A DNA stretch of 47,966 nt from Ignisphaera sp. (GTDB taxonomy: Archaea; Thermoproteota; Thermoprotei_A; Sulfolobales; Ignisphaeraceae): positions 1 to 47,966 of the forward strand of contig JAPWTX010000009.1 of the NCBI GenBank assembly GCA_028275825.1, read 5' to 3'. Under the pieces are notes generated by a model that was not told the DNA's origin, made no database searches, and saw only the letters and a list, made by a program, of their open reading frames with translations. This document shows positions 8,504 through 17,755 of this stretch, piece after piece. Every line of letters starts with the position of its first letter. Position 1 is the first letter of the stretch. Made by a program: the position numbers and the translations under genes.

Positions 8504-8857
8504 ATGCCTATGCAAAAAGTGAAAAACACCGGTATCGCTCATCCTGGTCTAAAACCTCCTGAGAAACCATGTAATGATAAAAAGTGTCCATGGCATGGTG
8601 ATACCAGAGTAAGGGGGTTGGTCCTTGAGGGGAGAGTTATTAAAGCCAAGATGCAGAATACTGCTGTTGTTGAAAGAGAATACAATATATGGATCAGAAA
8701 GTTCAAGAGATATGAAAGAAGAAGAAGTAGGATCCATGCTCATATTCCTCCATGCATAGATGTAAAGGAGGGCGATATAGTACTTATAGGCGAGACAAGA
8801 CCACTTGCAAAAAGTGTAGCTTTTGTTGTACTAGGCGTTATTAAAAAGGCAAGCTAA
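8504..8857 (+). CDS. rps17: Ribosomal protein uS17
   Basis: This 117-residue small-subunit OB-fold protein has the archaeal N-terminal extension (GIAHPGLKPPEKPCNDKKCP), then RVRGLVLEGRVIKAKMQNT and GDIVLIGETRPLAK. Both the position after p29 and the length are typical. Confidence 0.96.
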   Translation: MPMQKVKNTGIAHPGLKPPEKPCNDKKCPWHGDTRVRGLVLEGRVIKAKMQNTAVVEREYNIWIRKFKRYERRRSRIHAHIPPCIDVKEGDIVLIGETRPLAKSVAFVVLGVIKKAS

Positions 8858-8868
8858 GGTGATGAAAT

Positions 8869-9294
8869 ATGGCAGCGAAAAGAGCGAAGACTGGTGTAGC
8901 AGCACCTAGAAGAAGGAGAGTTGTAGGAGTAATTAATGGTACGAGGCTTGCAGTAGCAGACAATAGTGGAGCTAAGGAGGTCATGGTTATGGGTGTCATA
9001 GGGATAAAGACAAGGTTGAGGAGGGTTCCATTTGCATCAGTAGGCGACATGGTGATAGTTACTGTGAAGAAAGGGACGCCAGAATTAAAAGGACAAATGT
9101 CAAGAGCTATCATAATAAGACAGAGAAAGCCCTATAGAAGGCCTGATGGTACTTGGATAGCTTTTGAGGATAATGCTTGCGTTCTTGTAAATCCTGATGG
9201 CACTCCCAAAGGTAAAGAAATAAGGGGACCTGTTGCAAGAGAAGCCATAGAGCGTTGGCCTCAAATTGCTAACATGGCCACAATTGTTGTATAG
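8869..9294 (+). CDS. rpl14: Ribosomal protein uL14
   Basis: This 141-residue large-subunit beta-barrel protein contributes to the subunit interface. The core GTRLAVADNSGAKEVMVMGV and the segment GDMVIVTVKKGTPELKG are diagnostic, and an archaeal N-terminal basic tail is present. It comes 11 bases after uS17 with a GGTGA binding site. Confidence 0.97.
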   Translation: MAAKRAKTGVAAPRRRRVVGVINGTRLAVADNSGAKEVMVMGVIGIKTRLRRVPFASVGDMVIVTVKKGTPELKGQMSRAIIIRQRKPYRRPDGTWIAFEDNACVLVNPDGTPKGKEIRGPVAREAIERWPQIANMATIVV

Positions 9295-9306
9295 GGTGTC
9301 GAATCG

Positions 9307-9753
9307 ATGGAACTGAAAACAAAACAACCTAGAAAGCAGAGAAAGAGAATTTTTAATTTACCTCTTCACTTGAAGTGGAGGTTATTAACAGCATCGCTTT
9401 CAAAAGAATTAAGAAAAGAATTAGGAATAAAAAGGCTGTATATAAGGAGAGGTGATGTTGTGAGAATTGTTAGTGGTGATTGGAAAGGTCATGAAGGTAA
9501 GGTTGTGGGTGTTGATCTGAGAAGAGGTAGAATTCATATCGAAGGTGTAACGATAAAGAAAGCCGATGGAACAGATGTTTTCTATCCAATACATCCATCA
9601 AAAGTGGTTATAGTGAAATTAGGCGAAATTGATGATGTTAGAAGGAAGATTATTGAAAGAAGACAGAAAGCCAGGGAAGAACTTGTTAAAAATGGTAAAG
9701 CAAAACCGCTAAGTGAGGAGCAGATGAAGCTTGTTAATGCTACTCAGAAATAA
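9307..9753 (+). CDS. rpl24: Ribosomal protein uL24
   Basis: This 148-residue protein carries the KOW motif [24 protein letters not shown] at about residues 47-70, followed by [20 protein letters not shown]. It has the archaeal-length N-terminus ([18 protein letters not shown]) and a basic C-terminal tail. It initiates large-subunit assembly. The position after uL14 is canonical. Confidence 0.96.
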   Translation: MELKTKQPRKQRKRIFNLPLHLKWRLLTASLSKELRKELGIKRLYIRRGDVVRIVSGDWKGHEGKVVGVDLRRGRIHIEGVTIKKADGTDVFYPIHPSKVVIVKLGEIDDVRRKIIERRQKAREELVKNGKAKPLSEEQMKLVNATQK

Positions 9754-9770
9754 CTTTATGGGTGTTGATA

Positions 9771-10529
9771 TTGGCTAAAATGGGAGAATCTAGACATTTA
9801 AAAAGGTTAGCAGCACCATGGTTCTGGCCCATTCTTAGAAAAGAATATAAATGGGTTGTAAAACCATCTCCAGGACCGCATCCAATTAATCGAAGTATGC
9901 CATTATTAACTGTGATTAGAGATGTGCTGGGATATGCAAAGACAGCTAAGGAGGCTAAGTATATTATATATAGTGGCAAAGTGTTGGTTGATGGAGTGGT
10001 GAGAAAAGATTATAGGTTTCCTGTAGGAATCATGGATGTTGTTGCAATACCTGAAATAGAGCTATATACACGTTTCATACCATATCCCACAAAGTATTTG
10101 TGGTTCACTAAAATACCAAAAGAAGAGGCTAATCTAAAGATTGTTAGAATAGAGGACAAGGTTATAGTAAAAGGTGGGCATATACAATTAAACCTGCTAG
10201 ATGGCAGAAATATAGTTATACGTGTTAAGGATCCCAAGCAACCAGCTGAAGCCACCAATTTCGCAACACTTGATTCATTACTCATTGAAGTACCATCACA
10301 GCAAATAATTCAACATATTAAATTAGATATAGGTAAAATAGCTATAGTTATAGATGGTAAAAATGTTGGGAGGATAGGTAAAATAGTTAATATGGATGTC
10401 AAGCCAGGATTGAAAAGAAGGAGGTCTGTAGTTACATTAGAAGATATGCAAGGTCATAGGTTTCAGACAATATTAGATTATATTATGGTTGTAGGAGACG
10501 AAAAACCTTTGCTAACATTAGTGAGTTGA
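9771..10529 (+). CDS. rps4e: Ribosomal protein eS4
   Basis: This 252-residue small-subunit protein has an S4-like RNA-binding region (AKEAKYIIYSGKVLVDG) and a central KOW-type segment (KNVGRIGKIVNMDVK). I choose TTG 9771 because it gives the family N-terminus MAKMGESRHLKRLAAP and is preceded by GGTG at 9761-9764. GTG 9762 is also in frame. It lies between uL24 and uL5 as in other archaea. Confidence 0.95.
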   Translation: MAKMGESRHLKRLAAPWFWPILRKEYKWVVKPSPGPHPINRSMPLLTVIRDVLGYAKTAKEAKYIIYSGKVLVDGVVRKDYRFPVGIMDVVAIPEIELYTRFIPYPTKYLWFTKIPKEEANLKIVRIEDKVIVKGGHIQLNLLDGRNIVIRVKDPKQPAEATNFATLDSLLIEVPSQQIIQHIKLDIGKIAIVIDGKNVGRIGKIVNMDVKPGLKRRRSVVTLEDMQGHRFQTILDYIMVVGDEKPLLTLVS

Positions 10530-10544
10530 TGATGGTGAGTAAAA

Positions 10545-11171
10545 ATGTCAGTTATTGCAATTAGGAATGGTTCATTAACCTTAGCTACAGTTCCAGAGAC
10601 CTTTACAAGCTCGGTATTAAGCCTTGAAGAGGTGAATTCCATTTTAAAGTGGTGGAGGGAAAACCCCATGAGAGTGCCATTAATAAGCAAAGTCACGATA
10701 AACATTAGTGTAGGTGGGGCCTCTGAAAGATTAGACAAAGCCGCGAGGCTTCTTGAGCAATTAACAGGGCAAAAGCCTTCAATAAGAAGGGCTAGAAAAA
10801 CCATAAGGGAATTTGGAATCAGTAGAAGACAGCCCATAGCAGCCATAGTAACGCTTCGTGGGCAGAGAGCTCTAGAGTTTCTTAAAAGAGCTCTGTATGC
10901 AGTTAATAATACGCTTAAACTGAGCTCATTTGACGAATATGGCAATATATCTTTTGGAATTAAAGAACATCTTCTTTTGCCAGGAGTAAGATATGACCCT
11001 GATATAGGAATATTTGGAATGGATGTTGCTGTAACAATTGAAAAACCTGGTTTTAGAATTGTAAAGAGAAGAATTAAAAAAGTGTCATCAATACCACATA
11101 GACATAGAGTTCGCAAAGAAGAAAGCATATTACTACTTGAAATATTATTTAGTGCAAGAATTTCAAGATAA
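10545..11171 (+). CDS. rpl5: Ribosomal protein uL5
   Basis: This 208-residue central-protuberance protein binds 5S rRNA. The core is KVTINISVGGASERLDKAARLLEQLTGQKP, with GIFGMDVAVTIEKPGFRIVKRR near the C-terminus. The first ~35 residues are longer than in many family members, but an ATG at residue 1 with GGTGAG upstream fits. The ATG 10545 start is preferred. Confidence 0.95.
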   Translation: MSVIAIRNGSLTLATVPETFTSSVLSLEEVNSILKWWRENPMRVPLISKVTINISVGGASERLDKAARLLEQLTGQKPSIRRARKTIREFGISRRQPIAAIVTLRGQRALEFLKRALYAVNNTLKLSSFDEYGNISFGIKEHLLLPGVRYDPDIGIFGMDVAVTIEKPGFRIVKRRIKKVSSIPHRHRVRKEESILLLEILFSARISR

Positions 11172-11182
11172 AGGTGAGAAAA

Positions 11183-11347
11183 TTGGGGAAGTTCCGGCCT
11201 CCTACTGAAAGAAAATATGGTCGTGGTGTACAGGTCTGTAGAAGATGCGGTAATAGAGATGCTGTAATACAGAAATACGGTATGTATCTCTGTAGGCAAT
11301 GTTTTAGAGAGGTTGCCATGACTATGGGATTCAAAAAATATAGTTGA
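11183..11347 (+). CDS. rps14: Ribosomal protein uS14 (zinc form), TTG start
   Basis: This 54-residue small-subunit protein is easily missed because it is short and starts with TTG. Translation from TTG 11183 gives the family N-terminus [15 protein letters not shown], followed by two CxxC pairs (CRRCG near residues 19-23, CRQCF near 37-41) that bind zinc. GGTG at 11173-11176 is the ribosome binding site. It fills the gap between uL5 and uS8 exactly where uS14 is expected. Confidence 0.95.
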   Translation: MGKFRPPTERKYGRGVQVCRRCGNRDAVIQKYGMYLCRQCFREVAMTMGFKKYS

Positions 11348-11361
11348 GGTGTGTTGCACAG

Positions 11362-11763
11362 ATGGCGTTGTTGGATCCTTTGGCAAGCGCTCTTGTAACG
11401 ATAACAAATTCAGAAATGCGTAGAAAGCAAGAAGCAGTAATATGGCCTGCATCAAAGTTGATAATAAGGGTGTTGAGAGTTATGCAAAAATATGGATATG
11501 TAGGAGAGTTTGAATATATTGATGATGGTAGATGGGGGAAGATAATGGTACAACTCTTAGGCAGAATAAACAAAGCTGGTGCTGTAAGACCTAGGATATC
11601 TGTTACGTATAGAGATGTTGTCAAAATGCCTCATTATCTCAGAAGATATTTACCATCTAAAGACATTGGAATATTGATAATATCAACGAATCAAGGCGTA
11701 ATATCGCATAGAGAAGCCATTGAAAAGAAAGTGGGTGGAGTGCTTTTAGCATATGTCTATTAA
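11362..11763 (+). CDS. rps8: Ribosomal protein uS8
   Basis: This 133-residue 16S rRNA central-domain binding protein starts [20 protein letters not shown] and carries the C-terminal [13 protein letters not shown] signature. ATG 11362 has GGTG at 11348-11351 upstream. The frame also opens at TTG 11344, but that overlaps the uS14 stop and lacks conserved sequence. Confidence 0.95.
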   Translation: MALLDPLASALVTITNSEMRRKQEAVIWPASKLIIRVLRVMQKYGYVGEFEYIDDGRWGKIMVQLLGRINKAGAVRPRISVTYRDVVKMPHYLRRYLPSKDIGILIISTNQGVISHREAIEKKVGGVLLAYVY

Positions 11764-11783
11764 CAGATAGGTGAGCATTGTCT

Positions 11784-12332
11784 ATGGCAAGGACTGTACA
11801 TATAGTGGATTACATAGAGATCCCAGAAAATGTTAAAGTAGAGGTCAGGGGCAAATCAGTCATGGTCAAGGGGCCAAAAGGTGAATTGATGAGGAACTTT
11901 GATTATGCGAGGGATATAGATATAAGAATTGAAGATGGCAAAGTAGTGTTAGAGACTTTTTTTGCTGATAGCAGAAAGAGAGCATTAATTTACACAATAT
12001 CTTCACATATAAGTAACATGATTATAGGCACTACGAAAGGTTGGAGATACAAACTCAAGGTGGTTTCATCACACTTTCCAGTTTCAGTAAAAGTTGTAGG
12101 CAACTATGTTGTTATTGAAAACTTTTTGGGTGAAAAAGCTCCTAGAAAAGCCCGCATATTGGAGAGTGTCAAGATAAAGATCGAAGGAAAGGATATAATA
12201 ATTGAAGGTGTAGATATTGAAAAAGTTGCGCAAACAGCTGCAAATATTGAACTGGCCACTAAGATCAGAGATAAGGATAGGAGGATATTTGTAGATGGTA
12301 TATACATATATGAAAAAGGTGTAGCTGAATGA
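11784..12332 (+). CDS. rpl6: Ribosomal protein uL6
   Basis: This 182-residue large-subunit protein is built from two repeated domains. Visible features are IPENVKVEVRGKSVMVKGPKG at the N-terminus and GTTKGWRYKLKVVSSHFPV at the domain junction. ATG 11784 follows AGGTGAG; TTG 11778 is an alternative two codons upstream. The stop overlaps the start of eL32 (ATGA). Confidence 0.95.
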   Translation: MARTVHIVDYIEIPENVKVEVRGKSVMVKGPKGELMRNFDYARDIDIRIEDGKVVLETFFADSRKRALIYTISSHISNMIIGTTKGWRYKLKVVSSHFPVSVKVVGNYVVIENFLGEKAPRKARILESVKIKIEGKDIIIEGVDIEKVAQTAANIELATKIRDKDRRIFVDGIYIYEKGVAE

Positions 12333-12757
12333 GTTCAGATTATGAAATTGTCATGTCAAAAAGATTAGAAGCGTTTAAAAAGATTAGCACTCGGAGAAAG
12401 ATAGCTTCATTGAAGCGTAAAATGAGGAAGCATGAGTTTTTGCGCTGGTCTTGGTGGAAATTTACAAAATTTGAGAATGAATTGAAATGGAAAAAACCTA
12501 GAGGAAAGGATAACCCAGTTAGATTAGCATTAAAAGGATACCCGCCTAAAGCATCTATAGGTTATGCTACACCACATGAGATTAAGAACATGCATCCTTG
12601 TGGCTTAAAGCCCGTCATTATAAGGTGTGTAAAGGATTTAGAAAATCTGGATCCAGAAAAACACGTGCTCTACATAGCATCTGATCTAGGTTTAAAAAAG
12701 AAATTGGAATTGATTAGGATAGCTAGTTCAAGGGGGTTTAGAATAACAAATGCTTAG
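12329..12757 (+). CDS. rpl32e: Ribosomal protein eL32
   Basis: This 142-residue archaeal/eukaryal large-subunit protein has the segments FLRWSWWKFTKF, WKKPRGKDNPVRLALKGYPP and GYATPHEIKNMHPCGLKPV, which are diagnostic. Its ATG overlaps the uL6 stop, indicating coupling. Confidence 0.95.
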   Translation: MSSDYEIVMSKRLEAFKKISTRRKIASLKRKMRKHEFLRWSWWKFTKFENELKWKKPRGKDNPVRLALKGYPPKASIGYATPHEIKNMHPCGLKPVIIRCVKDLENLDPEKHVLYIASDLGLKKKLELIRIASSRGFRITNA

Positions 12758-12768
12758 GTGAAGATGTC

Positions 12769-13227
12769 ATGGATCTTGGTTATCAAAGAAAACTAGCTGC
12801 AGAGATATTAGGTGTTGGCGAATCCAGGATAAAGTTTGATGCAACAGCAGTGGATAGAATAGAGGCTGCTGTCACAAAAGATGAGATAAGGAGGCTGATA
12901 AAGGATGGCATAATCTATGCTATTCCTGTAAGAAGTAACTCTCGAGGTAGATGGAGAGAATTTCATGAAGATCGTAAGAAGGGTAGACACAGAGGTGAAG
13001 GAAGAAGAAAAGGTAAGAAAGGTGCTAGAACAAATCCGAAGAAACAATGGGTAAACAAGATTAGAAAAATAAGAAACTTCTTAAAATGGCTTAGAGATAA
13101 CGGTGTCATAGATAAAAAGACATATAGATTACTTTATAGAAAGGCAAAAGGAGGGGTGTTTGATAGTCTTGCCTCGCTTAAGAGGTTTATGAAGGACCAT
13201 AACATGTTACCACAGAACTATAGGTGA
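12769..13227 (+). CDS. rpl19e: Ribosomal protein eL19
   Basis: This 152-residue very basic large-subunit protein begins MDLGYQRKLAAEILGVGESR, followed by the RHRGEGRRKGKKGAR basic stretch and a helical tail (YRLLYRKAKGGVFDSL). The position between eL32 and uL18 is canonical. Confidence 0.96.
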   Translation: MDLGYQRKLAAEILGVGESRIKFDATAVDRIEAAVTKDEIRRLIKDGIIYAIPVRSNSRGRWREFHEDRKKGRHRGEGRRKGKKGARTNPKKQWVNKIRKIRNFLKWLRDNGVIDKKTYRLLYRKAKGGVFDSLASLKRFMKDHNMLPQNYR

Positions 13228-13233
13228 TTTAGA

Positions 13234-13881
13234 ATGGCACATGGTCCTAAATATAAGGTGCCAAGAAAAAGGAGAAGAGAGGGGAAAACAAACTATCATA
13301 TTAGATACAGGCTTATCAGAAGCAGACCTATAATACTAGTGGTGAGAAAAACGAATAAGCATATTGTGGCACAATTTGTGTATCCGACACCTATAGGTGA
13401 CTATGTACTTGCAGCTGCTCATAGCAGAGAGTTGGTAAAATTATTTGGATGGAAGGCAGGTACAAAGAATACTCCTTCATCATATCTTGTGGGGCTATTG
13501 GCAGGGCTAAGAGCTAAGAAACTGGGTATTAAAAAAGTTGTTCCCTATATAGGTCTTCATAGACCAGTAAAGGGTTCAAAGATTTTCGCTGTTATTAAAG
13601 GGGTTATTGATGCAGGAATTGAGGTTTCTGTAAATAAAGAAATGTTCCCAGATGATGATAGGATAAAAGGTTTAGTAATAGCTGAATATGCCAAAATGCT
13701 AAGCGAAAAAGATCCAGAAAAGTTCAAGAGACAATTCTCTGCTATGCTAGCAACAGGATTTGATCCTAGAAGCATTGTTGAACATTTCGAACAAGTAAGG
13801 GATCTAATTCTTAAAGTTTATTCAAATATCCCTGAAAGTAGGGAAGGAACAGCATTCATAGAACAACTCCTTAGTGGGTGA
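13234..13881 (+). CDS. rpl18: Ribosomal protein uL18
   Basis: This 215-residue 5S rRNA-binding protein starts MAHGPKYKVPRKRRREGKTN and contains the archaeal/eukaryal type features YRLIRSRPI, AHSRELVKLFGWKAG and a long C-terminal helical extension. It lies 6 bases after eL19. Confidence 0.96.
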   Translation: MAHGPKYKVPRKRRREGKTNYHIRYRLIRSRPIILVVRKTNKHIVAQFVYPTPIGDYVLAAAHSRELVKLFGWKAGTKNTPSSYLVGLLAGLRAKKLGIKKVVPYIGLHRPVKGSKIFAVIKGVIDAGIEVSVNKEMFPDDDRIKGLVIAEYAKMLSEKDPEKFKRQFSAMLATGFDPRSIVEHFEQVRDLILKVYSNIPESREGTAFIEQLLSG

Positions 13882-13887
13882 TTTTGT

Positions 13888-14523
13888 ATGAGTACAAGTA
13901 TTGAGGAATGGACTCCAAGGACAAAACTGGGCTGGATGATCAAGGAAGGCAAAATAACATCGATGGACCAGATATTTGCTATGAATGCTGTGATTATGGA
14001 GCCTGAAATTGTAGATATGCTACTTCCTAACCTAAACCAAGAAATTCTTGATGTGGTGCTAGTACAAAAGATGACAGATGCCGGCAGAATATCAAGGTTT
14101 AGAGCTGTTGTGGTGGTGGGGAATGGAGATGGATATGTGGGGTTAGGCATTGGCAAAGCAAAACAACTTAGAACAGCTATTGAAAAAGCCACAATAGATG
14201 CAAAACTAAATATAATCCCAGTCAGACGTGGTTGTGGAAGTTGGGAATGTAACTGTAGAGAACCTCATTCAATCCCCTTTAGAGTTAGAGGAAAGGCTGG
14301 AAGTGTTGAGGTGACGTTGATACCTGCACCACTAGGTGCCGGGCTTGTAGCAGGAGATGTTGCAAAGATTATCTTGCGATTAGCCGGCATAAGAGATGCA
14401 TGGACCTTTAGCAAAGGTGAAACTAGGACAACAATAAACTTTGCAAAAGCTGTTTACAATGCTCTTAGAAATACAAATAAATTTACAACACCTTTAGACT
14501 GGGGTAAAAAGGCATGGGAGTAG
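13888..14523 (+). CDS. rps5: Ribosomal protein uS5
   Basis: This 211-residue small-subunit protein, linked to decoding accuracy, has an S5 dsRNA-binding core ([21 protein letters not shown], residues ~67-88) and a C-terminal domain ([18 protein letters not shown]). Its end overlaps the uL30 start by 10 bases. Confidence 0.96.
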   Translation: MSTSIEEWTPRTKLGWMIKEGKITSMDQIFAMNAVIMEPEIVDMLLPNLNQEILDVVLVQKMTDAGRISRFRAVVVVGNGDGYVGLGIGKAKQLRTAIEKATIDAKLNIIPVRRGCGSWECNCREPHSIPFRVRGKAGSVEVTLIPAPLGAGLVAGDVAKIILRLAGIRDAWTFSKGETRTTINFAKAVYNALRNTNKFTTPLDWGKKAWE

Positions 14524-15008
14524 AGGGATACACACCAATATATGCAATAATTAGGCTACGAGGAATTGTTGGTACACCACAGGATGTTGAATACACACTT
14601 AGATTACTAAGACTTGCCAGGAAGTATCATTGTGTAGTTTATCCAGGAACGCCAGCAATTAAAGGAATGCTAGAAAAAGTAAAGGATTGGGTTACATGGG
14701 GAGAGGTAGACCATGAGACACTAGTTCAATTACTTAAATCACGCGGCAGAGTAAGAGGAGATAAACCCCTTACAGATGAATATGTTAAGAAGGTTTTAGG
14801 TTTAGAAAGTGTTGAAGACCTTGCAAAAAGCATAATTGAAGGTAAGATGCTGCCTCATGAAATGGAGAGATTTGGGATAAAACCAGTATTTAGGCTACAC
14901 CCACCCAAAAAAGGATTCAAAGGAAGCATTAAAAAGCATTATAAAGATGGTGGAGAATTAGGTTATAGAGGGAAAGAAATAATTGATTTATTAAAGAGGA
15001 TGATATGA
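14514..15008 (+). CDS. rpl30: Ribosomal protein uL30
   Basis: This 164-residue protein is the archaeal/eukaryal long form. The core [25 protein letters not shown] is followed by [20 protein letters not shown] and the C-terminal [15 protein letters not shown]. It overlaps uS5 and is followed after one base by uL15. Confidence 0.95.
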   Translation: MGVEGYTPIYAIIRLRGIVGTPQDVEYTLRLLRLARKYHCVVYPGTPAIKGMLEKVKDWVTWGEVDHETLVQLLKSRGRVRGDKPLTDEYVKKVLGLESVEDLAKSIIEGKMLPHEMERFGIKPVFRLHPPKKGFKGSIKKHYKDGGELGYRGKEIIDLLKRMI

Positions 15009-15009
15009 T

Positions 15010-15459
15010 ATGGTGGTTCGTAGAGAAAAAAAGAGTCGAAAAATGCATGGTTATAGGAATAGGGGTTGGGGAAATGTGGGTCAGCATAGGAAATCCGGAT
15101 CGAGAGGTGGTAGAGGTGCTGCAGGTATGCATAAACATAAATGGACTTGGGTTGTAAAATACTTTAGAGAATGGTTTGGCAAAGAGGGTTTTGTACCTAG
15201 GAAAACTGCCATAGAGGAATCATCAATAAACCTTACTCAGCTAAATGAAATTATAGCAAAGATTTTGCAATCGGGTTCAGCTACAGTAGAGGAAGGAAAA
15301 GTTGTTGTAAACTTAGCTACTATGGGTATAAACAAATTACTGGGAGAAGGGGTTGTAGAGTATCCAGTAAAAGTTTTGGTGCACAAATGTTCTAAAAAAG
15401 CAAAAGAGAAGATAGAGAAAATGGGAGGCATTGTACAGCTCCTTAGCCTCAGCACGTAA
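15010..15459 (+). CDS. rpl15: Ribosomal protein uL15
   Basis: This 149-residue large-subunit assembly protein starts with VVRREKKSRKMHGYRNRGWG. The glycine/arginine-rich GQHRKSGSRGGRGAAGMHKHKW follows, and the C-terminal globular part ends GVVEYPVKVLVHKCSKKAKEK. It is the last ribosomal gene before secY, from which it is separated by 97 bases that may hold an extra promoter (ATTTTATT near 15512). Confidence 0.96.
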   Translation: MVVRREKKSRKMHGYRNRGWGNVGQHRKSGSRGGRGAAGMHKHKWTWVVKYFREWFGKEGFVPRKTAIEESSINLTQLNEIIAKILQSGSATVEEGKVVVNLATMGINKLLGEGVVEYPVKVLVHKCSKKAKEKIEKMGGIVQLLSLST

Positions 15460-15556
15460 ACCAGCCGAATAAATGCATTGATTAACAGCTTATATCTTAA
15501 GTAGTTAAATAACATTTTATTCATGTATTAAATAGTAGTAATATGTGGTGTTATAG

Positions 15557-16930
15557 TTGGGGATTATAGAATTATTGGCTAAGATAGGGCAAATAATACC
15601 ATCTGCCCCCAGACCTGTGAAAAAAGTTTCACTAGGCAAGAGACTAGTCTTCACAGTATTGGTTGCCATAGCTTACATAATGCTAGCATCAACAAAATTA
15701 TATGGTATTCAAACAGCTGGGCGTGGAACCTTATCACCTATAATAAGCATCATTCTCGCTATGCAGTCAGGGACTTTTGCACAACTTGGAATAGGTCCTG
15801 TAGTTACTTCAGGGATGATACTGCAGATACTGGTAGGAGCAAAAATTCTTGATATGGATTTAAATGATCCTGAAGGCCGAAAGAATTTTACACTAGCCTC
15901 AAAAGGACTTGGAATAGTTTTAGCTATTGTTGAGGCAACAGGATTTGCAGTGAGTGGGATATACTGGTATATACCACAATCAGTTCCAATATGGATCAAA
16001 ATTGCAGTAGTGCTTCAACTTATTTGGGGAGGAATAATAATCATAATGCTGGATGAGGCTGTGCAAAAGGGGTGGGGCATGGGCAGTGGTGTAAGCCTAT
16101 TCATACTAATAGGTGTTGCATGGAGATTTTTCAGCGAGTTGCTTACACCATACCCTGTTCAAAGCAGTGGCGAAATCTATGGTCTAATACCATATATCAT
16201 TACAATGGTAAAGAATGGTGTACTAAACTTCTGGTACATTTTCATTGGGAGGCTTGCAGGAGGATACCCCACAATTGTGGGGTTAATAACATCACTAATT
16301 CTCATAATAATACTATCTTATCTCAATGCAGCAAAGATAAATATTCCAATAGTAATTAGTAGGTATGGTGGTATGAAGACTAGGGTACCACTTCAGCTTC
16401 TCTATGTAACAAATATACCGGTACTACTTACAGGGATATTGATATCGGATATAATATTGTTCTTGAACCTGCTTCAAAACTATATTGGCACTAGCACCAT
16501 CAGTACTGTTCAAGCTTATCTAACACCACCAACGTTGTATCACTTTATGTATATGCCATGGGCTTCCATAACCTATACAGTGATATTCTTTATACTTTGC
16601 GTGCTTTTTGGGCTTTTATGGGTAGAAATAGCAGGGCTGAATCCTGAAGCTCAAGCAGAGAATCTAATTAATGCAGGACTTGATATTCCTGGTATGAGGA
16701 GGAATCCAAGGGTTTTAGCATCGTATCTCTCTAGATACATCTATCCACTAACTGTCTTTAGTTCCATAGTAGTTGCAGTAATTTCGCTTGTTGGAGATAT
16801 ATTTGGATGTTATGGTACTGGTACGGGTATTCTGCTTGCAGTTGGAATACTGTTCAATTATTACCAGATGTTGTTATACGAGAGAACTATTGAGATGTAC
16901 CCAGTACTTAAGAGGTTTATAGGCGAGTAA
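15557..16930 (+). CDS. secY: Protein translocase channel SecY
   Basis: This 457-residue ten-helix membrane channel exports proteins. Family features are VTSGMILQILVGAKIL, GWGMGSGVSLFI, TRVPLQLLYVTNIPVLLTG and the C-terminal cytosolic region before GNVL-like helices. The start is TTG 15557, preceded by GGTG at 15547-15550; no in-frame ATG lies nearby. Archaeal secY is usually followed by adenylate kinase, which is missing here. Confidence 0.96.
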   Translation: MGIIELLAKIGQIIPSAPRPVKKVSLGKRLVFTVLVAIAYIMLASTKLYGIQTAGRGTLSPIISIILAMQSGTFAQLGIGPVVTSGMILQILVGAKILDMDLNDPEGRKNFTLASKGLGIVLAIVEATGFAVSGIYWYIPQSVPIWIKIAVVLQLIWGGIIIIMLDEAVQKGWGMGSGVSLFILIGVAWRFFSELLTPYPVQSSGEIYGLIPYIITMVKNGVLNFWYIFIGRLAGGYPTIVGLITSLILIIILSYLNAAKINIPIVISRYGGMKTRVPLQLLYVTNIPVLLTGILISDIILFLNLLQNYIGTSTISTVQAYLTPPTLYHFMYMPWASITYTVIFFILCVLFGLLWVEIAGLNPEAQAENLINAGLDIPGMRRNPRVLASYLSRYIYPLTVFSSIVVAVISLVGDIFGCYGTGTGILLAVGILFNYYQMLLYERTIEMYPVLKRFIGE

Positions 16931-16934
16931 TAAG

Positions 16935-17396
16935 TTGAACAAAGCAATACCATTAACATTTGCAATAAGTTTTGCAATAAATTCAATAGCCTTATATGGA
17001 GTTGTAGGCATTGTAAAGCGTTATAATGTAGTTCAGCAGAGTTCAAGAATTGAAAGGTCTGTGAGAAAGGCTTACATAAGTAGAAAGAAACGCGAAGTAG
17101 TATCAACACAAATTAAGAGAATTAGAGGTGAAGTTTTTAGACTTTCGTTATTTCAGTTTATAATTCCTTTTACATCCTATATATTTTCATTAGTACTTTA
17201 CATACTACTATCATTTGCTCTATTTGGTGAATATATAATGATGATTTCAATTAGAGGTGCGTGCCTAGCTCCTTTACCTATAGAATATCCTGAGACCCCT
17301 AATTCATGTTCAGTTTCATTGATGTGGATACATTTTCTAGTCTTCCTATTATACCTTCCACTATATGATTACTATGCGAGGAAATACCTTAGGTAG
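16935..17396 (+). CDS. EMC3/TMCO1-type (DUF106) membrane protein
   Basis: This 153-residue protein has an N-terminal membrane helix (~3-25), a charged loop (SRKKREVVSTQIKRIRGE) and two to three C-terminal helices. Layout and operon position (after secY, before eL34 and cmk) match the archaeal DUF106 family, a distant Oxa1/YidC-like insertase. The first charged region would form the cytosolic coiled coil. TTG start four bases after the secY stop. Assignment rests partly on context. Confidence 0.75.
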   Translation: MNKAIPLTFAISFAINSIALYGVVGIVKRYNVVQQSSRIERSVRKAYISRKKREVVSTQIKRIRGEVFRLSLFQFIIPFTSYIFSLVLYILLSFALFGEYIMMISIRGACLAPLPIEYPETPNSCSVSLMWIHFLVFLLYLPLYDYYARKYLR

Positions 17397-17425
17397 AACA
17401 ATATTATAAAGAATTGAATTAAAGC

Positions 17426-17475
17426 TTATAAGCATGTAAATACCTAATAGTAATTAAGGTAAGACCTGGGTGGTG
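17426..17475 (+). promoter_or_regulatory. Promoter and ribosome binding site of eL34
   Basis: CTTATAAGC at 17425-17433 is a TATA box giving a transcript start near 17457. GGGTGGTG (17468-17475) is a strong ribosome binding site 4-6 bases before the ATA where eL34 must begin. GTAAGACCTG occurs twice (17459-17468 and 17483-17492), directly flanking this binding site, so a local duplication may have altered the start region. Confidence 0.6.
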
Positions 17476-17479
17476 TAAG

Positions 17480-17755
17480 ATAGTAAGACCTGCATTACGC
17501 TCAAGATCCTGCAAAAGAATTCGTAGAAGAACTCCGGGTGGTAGAACAGTTACTCATTATGAAAGGAGGAAGAGAACATTAATGAGATGCGCTAGGTGTG
17601 GAGCTATATTAAATGGTTTACCTACAACAGATCATCTAAGAAGAAATCTTCCCAAAACTTCTAAAAGACCAGAAAGAATGTTTGGAGGTTTTCTTTGTTC
17701 ACGATGCTTAAGGGAGGTCTTAAAGAATGTGGTGAGAGGGTCTGTGCTCAAATAG
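17480..17755 (+). CDS. rpl34e: Ribosomal protein eL34, apparent ATA start codon
   Basis: This is a 91-residue large-subunit zinc protein. The frame reads VRPALRSRSCKRIRRRTPGG, then CARCG and a second pair CSRC (RMFGGFLCSRCLRE), as in archaeal eL34 proteins that start MPRPALRSRS. The codon in the Met position is ATA (17480-17482). The frame stays open upstream but has no ATG, GTG or TTG, and a GGTGG binding site stands at correct spacing before the ATA. The first in-frame ATG is internal, at about residue 35, after conserved sequence. I therefore place the start at ATA. It is followed immediately by cmk. Confidence 0.88.
   Translation: MVRPALRSRSCKRIRRRTPGGRTVTHYERRKRTLMRCARCGAILNGLPTTDHLRRNLPKTSKRPERMFGGFLCSRCLREVLKNVVRGSVLK

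Noticed and set aside
10478-11455. Long 325-codon minus-strand ORF across eS4/uL5
   Set aside because: It is a shadow of the ribosomal genes, which have clear family matches on the plus strand.
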